Origin: Pseudomicrostroma phylloplanum
Lineage: Eukaryota > Basidiomycota > Exobasidiomycetes > Microstromatales
Length of the DNA: 64,000 bases
Assembly (NCBI GenBank): GCA_039545275.1
Contig: BCHS01000019.1
Location: 248,001 to 312,000, forward strand
Reading direction: 5' to 3'
The translations under genes and the position numbers were made by a program. Below, in pieces: positions 10,942-22,551 of the stretch; the stretch's first letter is position 1, and each line of letters opens with the position of its first letter. A model generated the notes under the pieces. The model had not been told where the DNA came from. It saw nothing but the letters and a program-made list of their open reading frames with translations, and did not search any database.

Positions 10942-13900
10942 ATGTCGCTCCTTTCAATTTCACCTACTCTTGGATCTCGTAGATCTATGGCTCCAGATGG
11001 ATACTTCCGCCGTTCTACCCCTACCAAGCCCTTCCTCCTCCGAGGAGACCGCATGAGGTCTGTGACCGTTGCAGCTCCTCCACAGAAAATCGAATCGTTC
11101 AACACAGTCAGCAACGAGCCTTTGACACTCTACGACATGCGCAAAATGACCTCGCAGAACGTCGTCAGGAGGCGGATCGTGTCCATGGGCGAGCACCTCT
11201 CCCCACGAGGCAGTCGCGTCGCCTTCGATGAAGGATACGAGCAAGCCGCCGTACGTAGAACCAGCCAGATGGTGCTGGATGCGCTATACGACTCGAGCCC
11301 GGACAGTTCACCACCTTGCACGCCCAACGATGTCTACGGCAAGAAACAGGACGCCTGGCAATTCCCACTGCCACCCGCATCAATGTCTGCTTCCACCTCG
11401 AAGAGCAAGGACCCGCCCGCTCTGGATCTGTGCCACGACATTCTGCCTGGCTTAGGTTTCGAAGGTCTCGAGAGCTTCACCTTTGCTGACTCTGCCGTCG
11501 AGATTGGATCGCCGGTATCGCCTCCTGCTCAAAACACACCACAGAGCTTCAATGGTCAATACGACTCGGATACTGCTCCCAGCTCGCACTGGTCTCCCTC
11601 TACTTGTGCTCCATCAATCTGCGAGAGTCAGGACGGAGGAGAGGACGAGGTCAACTTCACTGAACCTCTGGCTATTCGTAAGCCTAGCGGGAGGCAGAGT
11701 GTCATGGCAGACGACGGCGAAGGACTGAGGCAGTACGAGGAGGAGCAGGAGGACTACCTGAGACCATTCCCGGCAATGGCTGAAGGCGATGAGGCGAAGC
11801 TGGACCGCCTACGCTCCAGCTACTCTCTCCTCGGCATGATGTCCGATGCCTACACCGAGCAAGAGCAGCAAGTGGAGCAAAGCGAGCAGAGTGATGAGGA
11901 ACATGAGTCGCCTACCGAGGCCATTAACCTTAGGCTCCTCCTCTCGCCCGAGCATGCCGCTCCCTCCCTCGCGGAGCAATTGGCTTTTGCGTGCGGCAAC
12001 GGCTATCAATACCACGACCGCTCACACCGTGACAGTGCGGGAGAGTACCTCACGGCTCGATCGCTCTCGCCCCTGGTCATGACTCCTGCTCACTTTGGAT
12101 GCCTCGACCCCTTCAATGGTCTGCAAGCCGAGTGTGGAGACAGCTGGAGTGAGCTCGACCATGACTCCCGCGCGTTGGGTGCCAATGGTGCTGGTGGTCT
12201 TCAGAGAGGTCCCTCGACCCGGAGTGCACACCGCCGCATGTCGGTCATCTCCAACACTTCGCCCATACTGAGCGGACACATGGCAGCCTTAGCTTTCATG
12301 AATCGCAGCAAGTCCCACGTCGGCCACTTTGAGCCTTCGTCTTCAGCTTCTCTGGAGGTCCCGACTAGCTCAGAGAAGCAGACTCTGAACAAATCTCTCT
12401 TGCTGAGTCCGCTGTCCGGACAGCGTGCCAATGCCACGGCTCCGGCCTTTGCCCACTCGCCTGCGCCACAGAACCTCGAGGAGTTCAGCTATTTGGCTTT
12501 GATGGACCATAGCGAAGCGGTGGAAAGCCCCTTGCAGATGGAGATGCCCCAAAGTCCTCTGGACACCCCAGAACCCGTCGATGAGGCCTCGAGTCTCGCG
12601 ACTGCCGAGCTGGCTTCACTTCGGGCAAGTTCCACGAGGATGTCCAGCACTGCAAGCATGGGCGATGTCCTCTCTCCCACTTTCAGCGAGTCCAGCAGCG
12701 CCTTCCCTGCCTCTGTCACCTGCAGCCAGATGACCCGCTCCTCTACATCCACCTCGATCCTCGATCGCGGGCGCCCGGTGCGACCCTCGAGCGGTACTGG
12801 CTTCCTGGGCCAGCGCGAGGAGAAGATCCAGATCATCAAGCTTAAGACGGGTCTGAGCAGCGCGGCCGCTGCCAAACTTGCCGATGGTCCACCTGCTAGG
12901 CCACCGAGGCCCGCACGAACCCTCTCCGGGAACTACAATGCCATTGCTCCAGGCAACGCAAAGACACAAGCGACAAGTGCTGCCGAAAGCGTCAAGAAGG
13001 AGTGGGTCGAGAAGAACAGCCCTGCCACTCCTCCCACCGCCGCTACTACGCCTGTCAAAACGCCCACGCCAGTCGCCATGGCAAAGCAAGACAGCCGAGC
13101 TCCCAGCGTGCACTTCCACATCCCAACAAGCTCCACCATCCAAATCGCCAAGCACATCCGGGTCGTCTCCTCGTCCACGTCTCGAGGCGTGCCCATGACC
13201 ATGACCCGCTCCACGAGCCGTCCCGGCACCTTCGACTTCCAGCCTACCGACCCTGCAACCGCTCCACCTGCGGGCGTGAAGAGGCTCAGCGCACAGGCGG
13301 CTGCTGCTCTGAAGGAGGCGAAGCTCGAAGCAGAGCAGGCGGCGGCGGCTGCAGCGGCACATAAGGCGAAGCTGGCAAAATCTCGACCTGCGATGCCAGG
13401 CGGCACGCAGAGTGCTGAGGAGGTGCGCCGATCTGCTAAGGAGAGCAGCCCCAAGTCCTCTCTCGAGACGTCCAAGCCCTTCCAGGCTCCTCCGATGCCA
13501 GAGCGAAGCGCTTCTGCTCCTCCCCCTCCTGCTGCTCCTGCTGCTTCCGCAGGTGCCCCTACGCGTGTAGCTCCCTCCCCTCCCCGGCCTGCTCGCCCGC
13601 TCAAGGCAGCGGACCGTCTAGGCAGAGGTCTGCCCACCTCCCACTCCCTCCCCACCCTCTTCACAGCCCGCACAGTTTCGCAGCGCTTCCGTGGGGAAAC
13701 TGGCCTTCCCGAAACACAAGCCACCCTTGCGGCTGCAGGTGCTGCAGCTCGAGCGAACAGGAAGAGCTCTTCGCCACTGGGGAGATTGTTGACGGAGAGT
13801 GGTGTCAAGGTTGCTGCTGCAGCGGGGGCGGGGATCAGGCCTAGGAGGTGGGGGATCGTCAAGGCTTTGAGCGCCGAGGAGAGGAGGAATAGCGCGGTGG

Positions 13901-13977
13901 GACTTGATACGCCTAGTGGGTGTGTGCTCATCCTTGAGGAGGAGACGGTGCTCAAGGAGGTTGCTGCTCCTGCCTAA
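10942..13977 (+). CDS. large intrinsically disordered protein, unknown function
   Basis: A single exon of 1011 codons; the ATG at 10942 lies in the context TTACC. The protein is rich in Ser, Pro, Ala and Glu throughout and has no membrane segment or catalytic motif. Notable parts are an N-terminal basic/aromatic stretch with a conserved look (SNEPLTLYDMRKMTSQNV, about residues 57-74), a coiled-coil-prone Ala/Glu/Lys segment near residue 790 (AAALKEAKLEAEQ), proline-rich SH3-ligand-like stretches (PPARPPRPAR, PSPPRPARP) and a C-terminal stretch near RRWGIVKALSAEERR. It may be a scaffold or regulatory protein, but I do not recognise a family. Confidence 0.75.
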   Translation: MSLLSISPTLGSRRSMAPDGYFRRSTPTKPFLLRGDRMRSVTVAAPPQKIESFNTVSNEPLTLYDMRKMTSQNVVRRRIVSMGEHLSPRGSRVAFDEGYEQAAVRRTSQMVLDALYDSSPDSSPPCTPNDVYGKKQDAWQFPLPPASMSASTSKSKDPPALDLCHDILPGLGFEGLESFTFADSAVEIGSPVSPPAQNTPQSFNGQYDSDTAPSSHWSPSTCAPSICESQDGGEDEVNFTEPLAIRKPSGRQSVMADDGEGLRQYEEEQEDYLRPFPAMAEGDEAKLDRLRSSYSLLGMMSDAYTEQEQQVEQSEQSDEEHESPTEAINLRLLLSPEHAAPSLAEQLAFACGNGYQYHDRSHRDSAGEYLTARSLSPLVMTPAHFGCLDPFNGLQAECGDSWSELDHDSRALGANGAGGLQRGPSTRSAHRRMSVISNTSPILSGHMAALAFMNRSKSHVGHFEPSSSASLEVPTSSEKQTLNKSLLLSPLSGQRANATAPAFAHSPAPQNLEEFSYLALMDHSEAVESPLQMEMPQSPLDTPEPVDEASSLATAELASLRASSTRMSSTASMGDVLSPTFSESSSAFPASVTCSQMTRSSTSTSILDRGRPVRPSSGTGFLGQREEKIQIIKLKTGLSSAAAAKLADGPPARPPRPARTLSGNYNAIAPGNAKTQATSAAESVKKEWVEKNSPATPPTAATTPVKTPTPVAMAKQDSRAPSVHFHIPTSSTIQIAKHIRVVSSSTSRGVPMTMTRSTSRPGTFDFQPTDPATAPPAGVKRLSAQAAAALKEAKLEAEQAAAAAAAHKAKLAKSRPAMPGGTQSAEEVRRSAKESSPKSSLETSKPFQAPPMPERSASAPPPPAAPAASAGAPTRVAPSPPRPARPLKAADRLGRGLPTSHSLPTLFTARTVSQRFRGETGLPETQATLAAAGAAARANRKSSSPLGRLLTESGVKVAAAAGAGIRPRRWGIVKALSAEERRNSAVGLDTPSGCVLILEEETVLKEVAAPA

Positions 13978-14210
13978 AGAACCTTGAAGGGACGAACGGA
14001 GAGATGTAACAGTATCGAAAGGAAAAGCAAGAAGGAAACGCTACGTGATCTAGTCAAGCCGAGTAGAATCAGTCTAGGTCAATGCCAATCACGTCGCGTT
14101 GCAGTCGCATCTTTTGTTATGTATTACATTAATGTCATATCAGCTTTCCCCTTTTCGCTGCCTGTCTGACTGAAGTACCTAATCTGCCCAGCCTGCAATG
14201 CCAGCCGCTC

Positions 14211-17062
14211 CTATACACCAGCAAGGATATCCTCCAACTCCTTCTCCTCCTTTGTCCTCTCCTTCCTCCTCTTCTTCTCCTTCTTGCTCTTCTTGGCACC
14301 ATTGCTCTCCCCTCCTTCCTCCTCCATCTCCTCTCCGTCTTGAGCATCCTGCAGGTCGTGCCCATCACCACTCCCAAGCCTATCGGCAAGCGGAACAGCA
14401 GGCAGGGCCTTTGCCCAGTCCTTCCACTTCCAGATGTCCTTGCGGTACATGGCGAGTCCTACGCGACGCAGGAAGAAGCGACCGTAGAAGGATCCGCTGA
14501 GGAACGTCTCCGTTGGGATCCTCTTCCCACCACCACCACCACCATTCGCTTCGCCTTCGGCACCGGCCTCGGCGGCTTTGCTTTCCGCCTCGGCCTTAAG
14601 TCTGGCCTTGACCGCGTCCCCCCTCTCTAGGAGCACCTCTCTGAGGATCTTTTCCCTCATGAACCCATCTGCGCGATCCCAGACTGCGTCCGACAGACGC
14701 GAGGCGTACTTGTCGTCTGCCAAGGCGGGGAGATGCGGTAGGAGGGAGAGGAGCAGCCGACGACGCTGTGCGAAGGAGGAGGTGGGAGAGGAGAGGGAGG
14801 TGAGGTAGATGTGCGAGGCGATTGGGTTGGAGGCGTAGGGGAGGGGGCTTGGGAAGGAGGAGAGACTGAGAGGGGTGACGGTGAAGGAGGTACATTGAAG
14901 TGTTAGTCGACAGCCTCGCATTTCCTCGCAGACACTGTTTCGCCAAAGCCGTACTCACCCCTTGAACACAATGCCATTGTGCGGTTCCCTCAGTCGCACC
15001 AGAGCTTGCAGGAGAACGCTACCCTGCACAGTCGCCTCTTCCTGGCGGAGCTTTCCCTCTTCTTCCTCTTCTTCCTCTCCCCTCTTGCGCTTCTTGCGTG
15101 AGCCGTCCTCCTGTTCTGCCTGACCTTCAGCAGCAGCAGCAGCAGCAGCAGTAGCGTTAGCAGCTTGCTTTGCGGCCTTTTCCGCACGACGGCGCATCAT
15201 CTTCTGCCATCCATCTTTGCTCTTGAGGGATAGGATGGCCTTGAGAACGAGCCCCGCCTCTGCCTCGTCCGTCTTTGCATTCTCACCAAAGCCGAACGTG
15301 GCCAGAACGGCATCTAGCGCCAGCGCCTCGAGGGCCGTCTCCTGGTCACTCGACAGGACCGCAGCCCTCTCCAGCAGAGCGAGCAGCACGCCCGTCTTGG
15401 CTTCCTTGACCATCTTCCCACCCTCGTCGACCTTGATCTCCTCCAGCGCCTCTTGCACCAGCGGACGTCCCAGTCGCCTTACTGCCGAAGCCTGGACGAA
15501 GTTGCCCACGGGGTGGCAGGCCAGCCTGCTGACTTTACCGCGGATGTAGATGGACCAGAAGCGGTCCACGTATCTGCTCGGCAGGCGCGAGAGGATAGCT
15601 TCCAAGGAGTGAGACCCAGAGGGATGACGGAGCAGAGTCTCGACTCCGTCGCTGGACTCGGTCGCTGCTGCGTCTTCGCCTTCACTTTCAAGATTCCCTG
15701 CTTCGGCAGAGATGAGCCCCTCGAGGACGACGTCTGCCAGAGATCCGGGCTTGGCAGACTCCCGTGCTGCAGCTTCGAGTGAGAGCAGGAGCGCAAAGGT
15801 GGGGGAGGCAGATGGAGAGACGAGCAGAGCCCGCGCCTCGTTGCGTCCTGTCACGTCCAGTGGCACGCAGGCCCGGCGCAGAGACTCCAGCGCTGCAGAG
15901 AAGCTCGCTGGGACCTTGATCTTGATCGGCTCTGATGTTGCCGGCTTCGAGGCTGCAGCATTGCCGCCTTCCTCTCCCTCAGCAGCCGCTTGCGCCTTGC
16001 TCCTGAAAGCAGCACTCTTCTTCGACCTCGAGCCGGTAACTACATCCTGACCCGCCAGCAGCTGTAGCATAGTCCGCACCACGTGAGTTCCAAAAGTGTC
16101 TTGCAGTAGCGTCGTACTCTGTGGCACGAGCTCGGCTGAGAAGTCGAGGATGAGTTGCTCAGACGATCTTAGCACGCCGGCCTCGTCTTCGGTTGCTTGA
16201 CGAGCCTTGCCCTTGGTAGAGCGGACGAGGTCTCGCTGGAGACCTCTGAGGATGGCCTGCAGGACGTGGGAGCCGAAGCGATGCTTGGCTAGTGTAGCAC
16301 AGCTGTTCACATACGAAGGAGGCGAGGTCAGTAACCCCTTTACGCCCGTCGCTCACAGGTGTCCCATCTGAAGACTCACCTTCCCGACGCCCTGTCGGCC
16401 AATATCCTCACTCTTCTCCCCTTGAGACCATCGATGATCGTCTCAAGAGCGACACTACATTCTCCATCAGTAGCAACGGTCAGCTCCTGTCCGCTAATCT
16501 CCCGGAGCATAGCCTGTCTAAGCAAATCCGCCTGTCCTTCTTCTCCTTCTCCCTCTCCATCTTCCTCTTCTCCACCCTCATATTCATACCGCGATCGCCT
16601 CGAGTCAGCATCGAGCTGTACGAGGTTTGTGTAGGCATCCTTGAGATAGGCCTTGAGCTCCGCAGGGACAAAGCCAAACGGAGCGACGTCAAGGTCGTGC
16701 GTTGCAGCCTCGGCTTCGAGGTTCCCTCCGAGGTCAACAGGAATATGGGCTGGTGGAGCTTCGCCTTCGCCTTGCTCGCCTACTTGAGAGTAGGTGAGGT
16801 CCTCTGCTTCGTCTGCCTCTCCTCCGCCGCCGCCAAGAGGGATCAGATTGCTATTCCCAAACCCTTCTTGCTGCCGGAAAGAGGTACGCGACTTCCTAGT
16901 GTATGTATCGCCATCATCTTGATCTCGTGCCCGGTCTTGGTCCCTCCTAGAGTGGGAAGGTCCAGCTGCACCAGCTTCGTATTGCTGCTGCTCGTATTGC
17001 TGCTCTTGCTGCTTGTCTCCCGCCTTCTTCTTCTTGCCTCTTTGGCGGAACTTCTGCGGCAT
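14211..17062 (-). CDS. NOP9: Pumilio-repeat nucleolar protein Nop9
   Basis: Three exons (17062-16380, 16302-14959, 14865-14211) with introns of 77 and 93 bp close in frame to 893 residues. The first junction recreates ASGSCATLAKHRFGSHVLQ, a Pumilio repeat typical of Nop9. Further repeats include FGTHVVRTMLQLL and HPVGNFVQASAVRRL. The N-terminus is basic (KKKK) and Gln-rich, and the C-terminus ends in a Lys/Glu-rich tail (KKSKKEKKRRKERTKEE), both common in nucleolar proteins. Nop9 binds pre-18S rRNA near the central pseudoknot/ITS1 and restrains early Nob1 cleavage (family knowledge). A poly-Ala run near the end of exon 2 comes from a (GCT/GCA)n stretch. It is transcribed in the same direction as eIF3i, about 400 bp downstream of that gene's stop. 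Confidence 0.93.
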
Positions 17063-17462
17063 GGTGAGCTACCAACAAGGAATTCGCAAGCAGGGAAGGA
17101 GAGAAGTGATGCTGAAGACAAGAAGCGCTGGTAGAGACGGTGCTGGTGGTGGAGCTCTTCCCGAGACCACCAAGCACATCCTCGTCCCAGTGCACTCAAA
17201 TTTTCGCGGAAAGGCGTCGGAGACTGAACTCGATGGAGGCAGAGACGCGGACCAGAAAGGACCACTTTGTATCGCAGGAGACAAGGTGGCTACAGACAGG
17301 AAGTGTCACACTCAGACAGGGACTGACATGACGTGGGGTGAGGTGACAATACTGTATTACACTCTACGCAGCCTCAGCGAGCAAGAGACCACTGCAGCGC
17401 CGAGTCACACGCAGACATGATGGAACGATGATAATGCGTACATTAGACCATTGCCGCGCCGT
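17063..17462. other. intergenic region between NOP9 and eIF3i
   Basis: This 400-bp gap lies upstream of NOP9 and downstream of the eIF3i stop. Short ORFs are present on both strands but none is supported. It presumably holds the NOP9 promoter and the eIF3i terminator; no specific element was identified. Confidence 0.5.
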
Positions 17463-19080
17463 CTACAGGTCCTCCTCGGCCAGGTCCAGCTCGGGGCCGT
17501 ACACCTTGGAGCGGAAGAAGCTTTCGTCGAACCAGTACATGCGCACTGTGGGTCACAAGAGAGACGTTCAATAAGCAGCGAGGTCAGCAAGCCGTCTCGG
17601 AAGACTCTTCACCTAGACGCGCAGCTCAACTCACCGTAACCATCCTCCCCTCCACTAGCGTAGCCCTTTCCAGTAGGGTGGATGGCGATGGTATTCAGGG
17701 GACCAAAGTGACCGGGAATCCTCGCCACCTCCTCTTCAAAGACGATGTGCCAGAATCGAGCCTCGAACCGTCCCTGACGAGCAGAGGTGGTCGTGACGTT
17801 CATGGCTTCTTGACCGCCTCCTACAATCACGTAGGGCTTTGTGGGGTGGATGGCTGCTGAGTTGAGAGGTGTTTCGGTAGTGTAATACTTCATGATCTGC
17901 AGTGGCTTGAGCGAGACGATCTGCACAAGGAAGAGTGAGAGGAGCAGTGGGTCAGCACAATTTGCACACCACGACTCTGTGCTTGTGCTTGACTCACCTT
18001 TGCTGTCTTGTCCTTTCCAGACGTAATGACGAATGACCTGTCACTGCTCATCTGCATATCTGTGATCACGCCCTCGTGCACGGCCAGGCTCTGCTCCTCC
18101 AGCTCAGCGTCAATCCCAGTCTCGGGCTCCTTGGTGTCGTGGTAGTAGAGTGCGACCTTGCCGTCTTCGTGGCCAGTGACAATGTACTCGTCGCACGAGC
18201 CCCATGCTGCAACGGTAGCCTTGGGTCCCGAGAAGGTAATGGTACGAGATGGCTCCTTGCTTTGCGATGTGAGGGAAGCAGGGTCCCGATTGATGGTGAA
18301 TGTGCGCAGGGCACCACGGTAACCCATACGGGCTTCTGTCACTGCGAGGATCTGAGTAGAGTCTTCGGACCAGGCGACTCGCTTCACTGCCGTTGGGAAT
18401 TCCCACTCGAAGAGCTTCTGACCGCTGGCTACATCCCACAGACGCAGAGTGTTGTCTGCTGAGCCCGTCACTAGAAGTGTTGATGTGGCTGAGAGGAGAA
18501 GAAAGGGGGAAGCAGAGAAGGCGTAAATTCCTGCAGGTCCTACATATAGGCTTTTGCTCCGCCTTTGCTCCAAGCTCTACGGCCAGCTCTATAGGGGAAC
18601 GTGCCTTGCCCCCGAAGAGTAGACTCTGACAGTCTTGCTGTCCTTCAGGGTTCCCTTCTTCCTTTCGTCTTCCGTGTTCTGAGGGTGAAGATCCCCCAAG
18701 CTACCCCTCCCATCCTGCATGGAAGGCCGCCGAGGAACTCATTGATCCCGCTTGCTCCACACTACCTTCGTTTCTTTCCTCTGACGATCCGCTCGTATCT
18801 TCCAGCCAGAACTCACCATCCACATCCACGCTCCAAACAGTTCCATTGTGTCCCTCGTATGTTCCCAACCTCTCTCCGTTGTGCGAGAACCAAGCGCAGA
18901 CTACATTGTCCTTTGATACGGAGAAGAGCAAATCTCCTTCCCTATTGTACTTGATCTGGTTGAGGGATCGCTCGTGACCCGATAGAAGGATGGGACGCTG
19001 TGAAAGTAGGAAGAGAGGCGAGGTGGTGTGAGTATGCATGTTCGCAATTTCGCAGTATTAGGAGGGCAGTGGCTCACCAT
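17463..19080 (-). CDS. TIF34: translation initiation factor eIF3 subunit i (WD40)
   Basis: Five exons: 19080-19078, 18997-18817, 18488-17998, 17920-17635 and 17545-17463, together 347 residues, the same as yeast Tif34. The protein begins [19 protein letters not shown], and the WD40 repeats are visible: [46 protein letters not shown] and [25 protein letters not shown]. The first coding exon is only the ATG: the intron starts at the next base (GTGAGCC) and ends TTTCACAG before CGTCCC. Introns are 80, 328, 77 and 89 bp; the 328-bp one is long for this genome. eIF3i is a seven-bladed propeller that joins eIF3b and eIF3g in the 43S complex. All junctions are in frame and match the family. Confidence 0.96.
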
Positions 19081-20329
19081 GATGCTAGTGGCTGAGGGCT
19101 GCTGATGCGCTGGAAGACGGGCAAAGAGGAGTTTTCGGCTGCTTGCGTGATCGCTTTCTACTGAGTCCGAATGATCAGCAGGGATTCAAAGATGATGTAC
19201 GTAAGAGTAGCGGTGAGATGGACTCGGAGCGACGAGGATGAGAAGGATTGGATGTGAGTGCCTTTGACGCGAGACCAGGGCCACTTAGCGCCTGCACTCG
19301 CTTCCTCCTCTCCGGTCAAGTCAAAAAATCCCGCCGTGGCCCTGGACAAGGAAGGGGTGATTAGCCCGCCGCGCGCGCAGGACGCTCCGAGTGAATATAA
19401 ACCGGACAGGCAGCGAGCGCAAGGGTGATTAGAAAGTTGGGTGGTCTTACGGGCCTTGCTCAGGAGCAGTGCAAAGATAAGCTGAAGCTGAGCACGCCTT
19501 GACTGCGCCTGTGAAGTGTGGCATGCTTCATGCTGGATCATCGTTGTCACGTAGGCCTGCCCACTCCCCTGTCCGGCAGCTGCTAGTGTCTGTCTGGCTG
19601 TGAGGTGGTCAGTGTCGCGTGGCCATGGGCCCGAGTGTGATCGAGTCTGATCTTGCGTGGCTGGCTGAGTGGGGGATGGGACCGAGGCCCGCGGTGGATG
19701 ACGTCTTGAGCAGCAAGCGCCGGGCGCGGAAGGCAGGCCGACACAGACGCAGACGCAAGACGCAGACGCCGCCCTGCGCCTTTTCCCCACGGCTGGGTAG
19801 AGTTGGCCAACCACCAAGTCGCGGCCTGCTGTCCTCTGTCATCGCTTACCACCACCAACCAGAATCACAATCTACCAAAGTCTTGATCCATCTACTCGAG
19901 ACCCATCATCATCGGTACGAACCAAAGGCGCAAGTCACTTTCATCTACCCACCACCTCCCCGTCCCATCTTCTCCCCCTCCTCCACCCTCCCCCTCTTCC
20001 GCTCTTCCGCCCCATTGTCCTTGGCCTCTCCTTCATCTGTGCAACAGGCGATACCGGTCCATCACTTCTTTGCACTCGCTCAGTCTTCGTACATCCTCCT
20101 TCCGCATACATACGACGCTTGTCATCTTCTATCCGCTGGATAAAGACGCAGATAGGCTCATCAATCAGCTCAAGTCAAGCACACGATCAGCTGTAATCTT
20201 GTCCAGTCTTCCTCGTGGACCCGACAGTACCTCTAGCTACTTATCTAGCCTCTATCTTTTCACTCAAAGGCATCACGGTCGTCCTCTCCTCGGTCGACCC
20301 CCGATCTCATCTATCTCCTCTCGCTCATC
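19081..20329. other. divergent promoter region of eIF3i and PP2C genes
   Basis: The two genes are head to head across 1.25 kb. The right half is C/T-rich leader-like sequence (TCTCCCCCTCCTCCACCCTCCCC). A TATA-like GAATATAAACC occurs near 19393. Several 60-220-codon ORFs cross it on both strands with no domain content and are not called. Confidence 0.55.
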
Positions 20330-22551
20330 ATGGGTCAAACACTTTCGGAGCCGGTAACGGTGAAGGTGAGTTGCTGACCACACAATGCCAGCGTGGTAGG
20401 CAAGGGCAAACATCGTCAGAACATTGGCAATGCACACGGTCTGGATGGGGCGGATCATTCTCAAGAGCTATGAGCGCATGAAGAGGAAGCCTGGGATAGG
20501 CTTGACTACGGGGCGGTGGGCGGGAAAAGAGGCATCTCAAGGCGCTCAGACCAACGAGGCCACGCATTGCACAAGCGCCTCGGGACGCAAAAGCAACCAC
20601 ACGTCTGATCAGAGCTGTTACTGACTGCCTGTCTCCTTCCTTGTCTCACCAGCACACTTCCGTCGGCGAAGATGACACCATGGTCTATGCCATCTCGGAG
20701 ATGCAAGGATGGAGAATTAGTGAGTGCGGGGATGCCGTGATGCCACCACTCACTACGGACCGCTAACCTTATTACTTCAACTCCCCTTACCAGGCATGGA
20801 GGATGCCCACGCTACTGTGCTGAACTTGGACGAAAAGACAGGAGACGAGAAGGCCAGCTTCTTTGCAGTGTATGATGGTCATGGAGGTGAGTCAAATCGG
20901 CTGCCGAATGCGAAGAGGTGGATACCATTCTTACATCTTTTGTCTCGTTGGTATTCCCTTCAGGTTCGGAAGCAGCAAAGTATGCTGCGACTGCCGTGCA
21001 CGAGGTCCTTGCCAAGAACAAGGCATACAAGGAAGGCAACTATGCTCAAGCACTGAAGGAGGCGTTCCTGAACGCTGATGAAGGCTTTTACAACGGTACG
21101 TAGTCATGAGTGGACACTGGCGATGATACGCTGTAATTACTCACAACCTGATACCCGTGCTTCGTCCTCAGATCGCGATGGTGATCCTTCGGGCTGCACA
21201 GCTACTACCACTCTGCTCGTGGCAGGCCCGCCCAACAAGGACTCAAAGCAAGAAAAGGTCGCTCGTCAAATCGTTTGCGCCAACGCTGGTGACTCTCGCA
21301 CAGTACTGGGTCTGAAGGGTGAGGCCAAGCCCCTCTCATACGACCACAAACCTGGGAACAAAGAGGAGAATGCTCGAATCGTCGCCGCCGGAGGATTCGT
21401 CGAGTTCGGCAGGGTGAATGGCAACCTGGCCCTTTCCCGGGCGCTTGGAGACTTCGAATTCAAGCGCAACGACTCTCTTTCAAAGGAGGCTCAGATTGTC
21501 ACTGCAGACCCGGAGATCATCGTCCACGATATTACAGGCGAGGAGGAGTTCCTGATCCTGGCTTGCGATGGTATCTGGGACTGCCTCAGCAACCAGCAAG
21601 TTGTCGACTTTGTGCGGAGGGAGATCGCCAAGGGCAGGGAGCTCAGGGATATCTGTGAAGAGGCCATGGACAGGTGTTGTGCTCCCGACAGCGAGATCGG
21701 CGGAGTGGGATGTGACAATGTGAGTCGCTATGGAACGGGGTCCATGTCTCCAGTTCAGGTTGTGCAAGATACTGATCGCCATTTGCCTACCTTTCACTCT
21801 TCTTCAGATGACCATCTGCATCATCGCCCTCCTCGGCGGACGGACCAAGGAGGAGTGGTACCAATGGGTCAAAGAGCGGGTGGACAACAAGGTCGGATGG
21901 GACACACCAGAGAGCATCGCTCCCGTCTTTAACTCTCCTCCTCGTCAAGCTAACAACGGCGGCGGCGGCGGTGCTGGAGGTCCCGGTGGCATCAACAGCG
22001 GCAACGTCCTACAGGCCCTCGCTAGTGGATTGGCAGGCGTGGGCGGCCAAGGCGGTGAGGGTCAGGACGGCAGTGGAAGCAACGGCGGTCTGCGCCTCGC
22101 TCCCGGAGGTCTGGCCGCTGCCCTCGGTGGTGGTCGCTTCGTTCTGCGTCCGGGAGAGCCAGACGAAAAGGGCGAGATGACCTACGAGGCGCACGTAGTG
22201 GACGAAGACGACTCCGAGGACGGCGACGAGGACGAGGACGACGAGGACCAAGGCAGCAGCAGTAAAGGCGCCGCCGCGCAAGACTCGGATGCGGAGAGGC
22301 CACCGCTCACCCATCAGCCCGAGATTGTAGAGACGCCCGGACAGGCTGCGCAGCAGGGCAAGGGCAACACGGCCACCACGAGCTTCACAAAGGGAGGAAG
22401 CAACGTCTCGTCTACCTCGTCCAAAGAAGACTCCCTCTCGTCGTCACCGATGAACCCTACCAAGCCGCAGGTGGAGGTACGTCCCTCTACCGAGGGCACT
22501 GGAGCGGAGAAGCAGCAGCAGGCTCAGGGGTCTGACAAGATGGAACTTTAG
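20330..22551 (+). CDS. PP2C-type Ser/Thr protein phosphatase (Ptc2/Ptc3 group)
   Basis: Six exons: 20330-20365, 20653-20719, 20794-20886, 20964-21095, 21172-21719 and 21808-22551, giving 539 residues. The start [10 protein letters not shown] followed by [17 protein letters not shown] is the standard N-terminus of fungal PTC2/PTC3. Metal-binding motifs are present: MED (36-38), YDGHGG (61-66), a SRALGDF motif, ACDGIWDC and GCDN before the last intron. Gly2 with Ser6 (MGQTLS) fits an N-myristoylation signal. The C-terminal ~200 residues are Gly-rich, then acidic, then Ser/Thr-rich and disordered. Family members dephosphorylate checkpoint and stress MAP kinases (Rad53, Hog1) in yeast; which substrate applies here is not visible. 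Intron 1 is 287 bp; the others are 74-88 bp, and intron 4 has a GTACGT donor. Confidence 0.94.

Noticed and set aside
10502..11056. 184-codon plus-strand ORF overlapping the start of the gene at 10942
   Set aside because: Different frame from the downstream gene, no domain, covers pyrimidine-rich leader sequence.
12933..13955. 340-codon antisense ORF opposite the disordered protein
   Set aside because: Its Ala/Val/Ser composition reflects the sense Ala/Pro-rich sequence; no motif.
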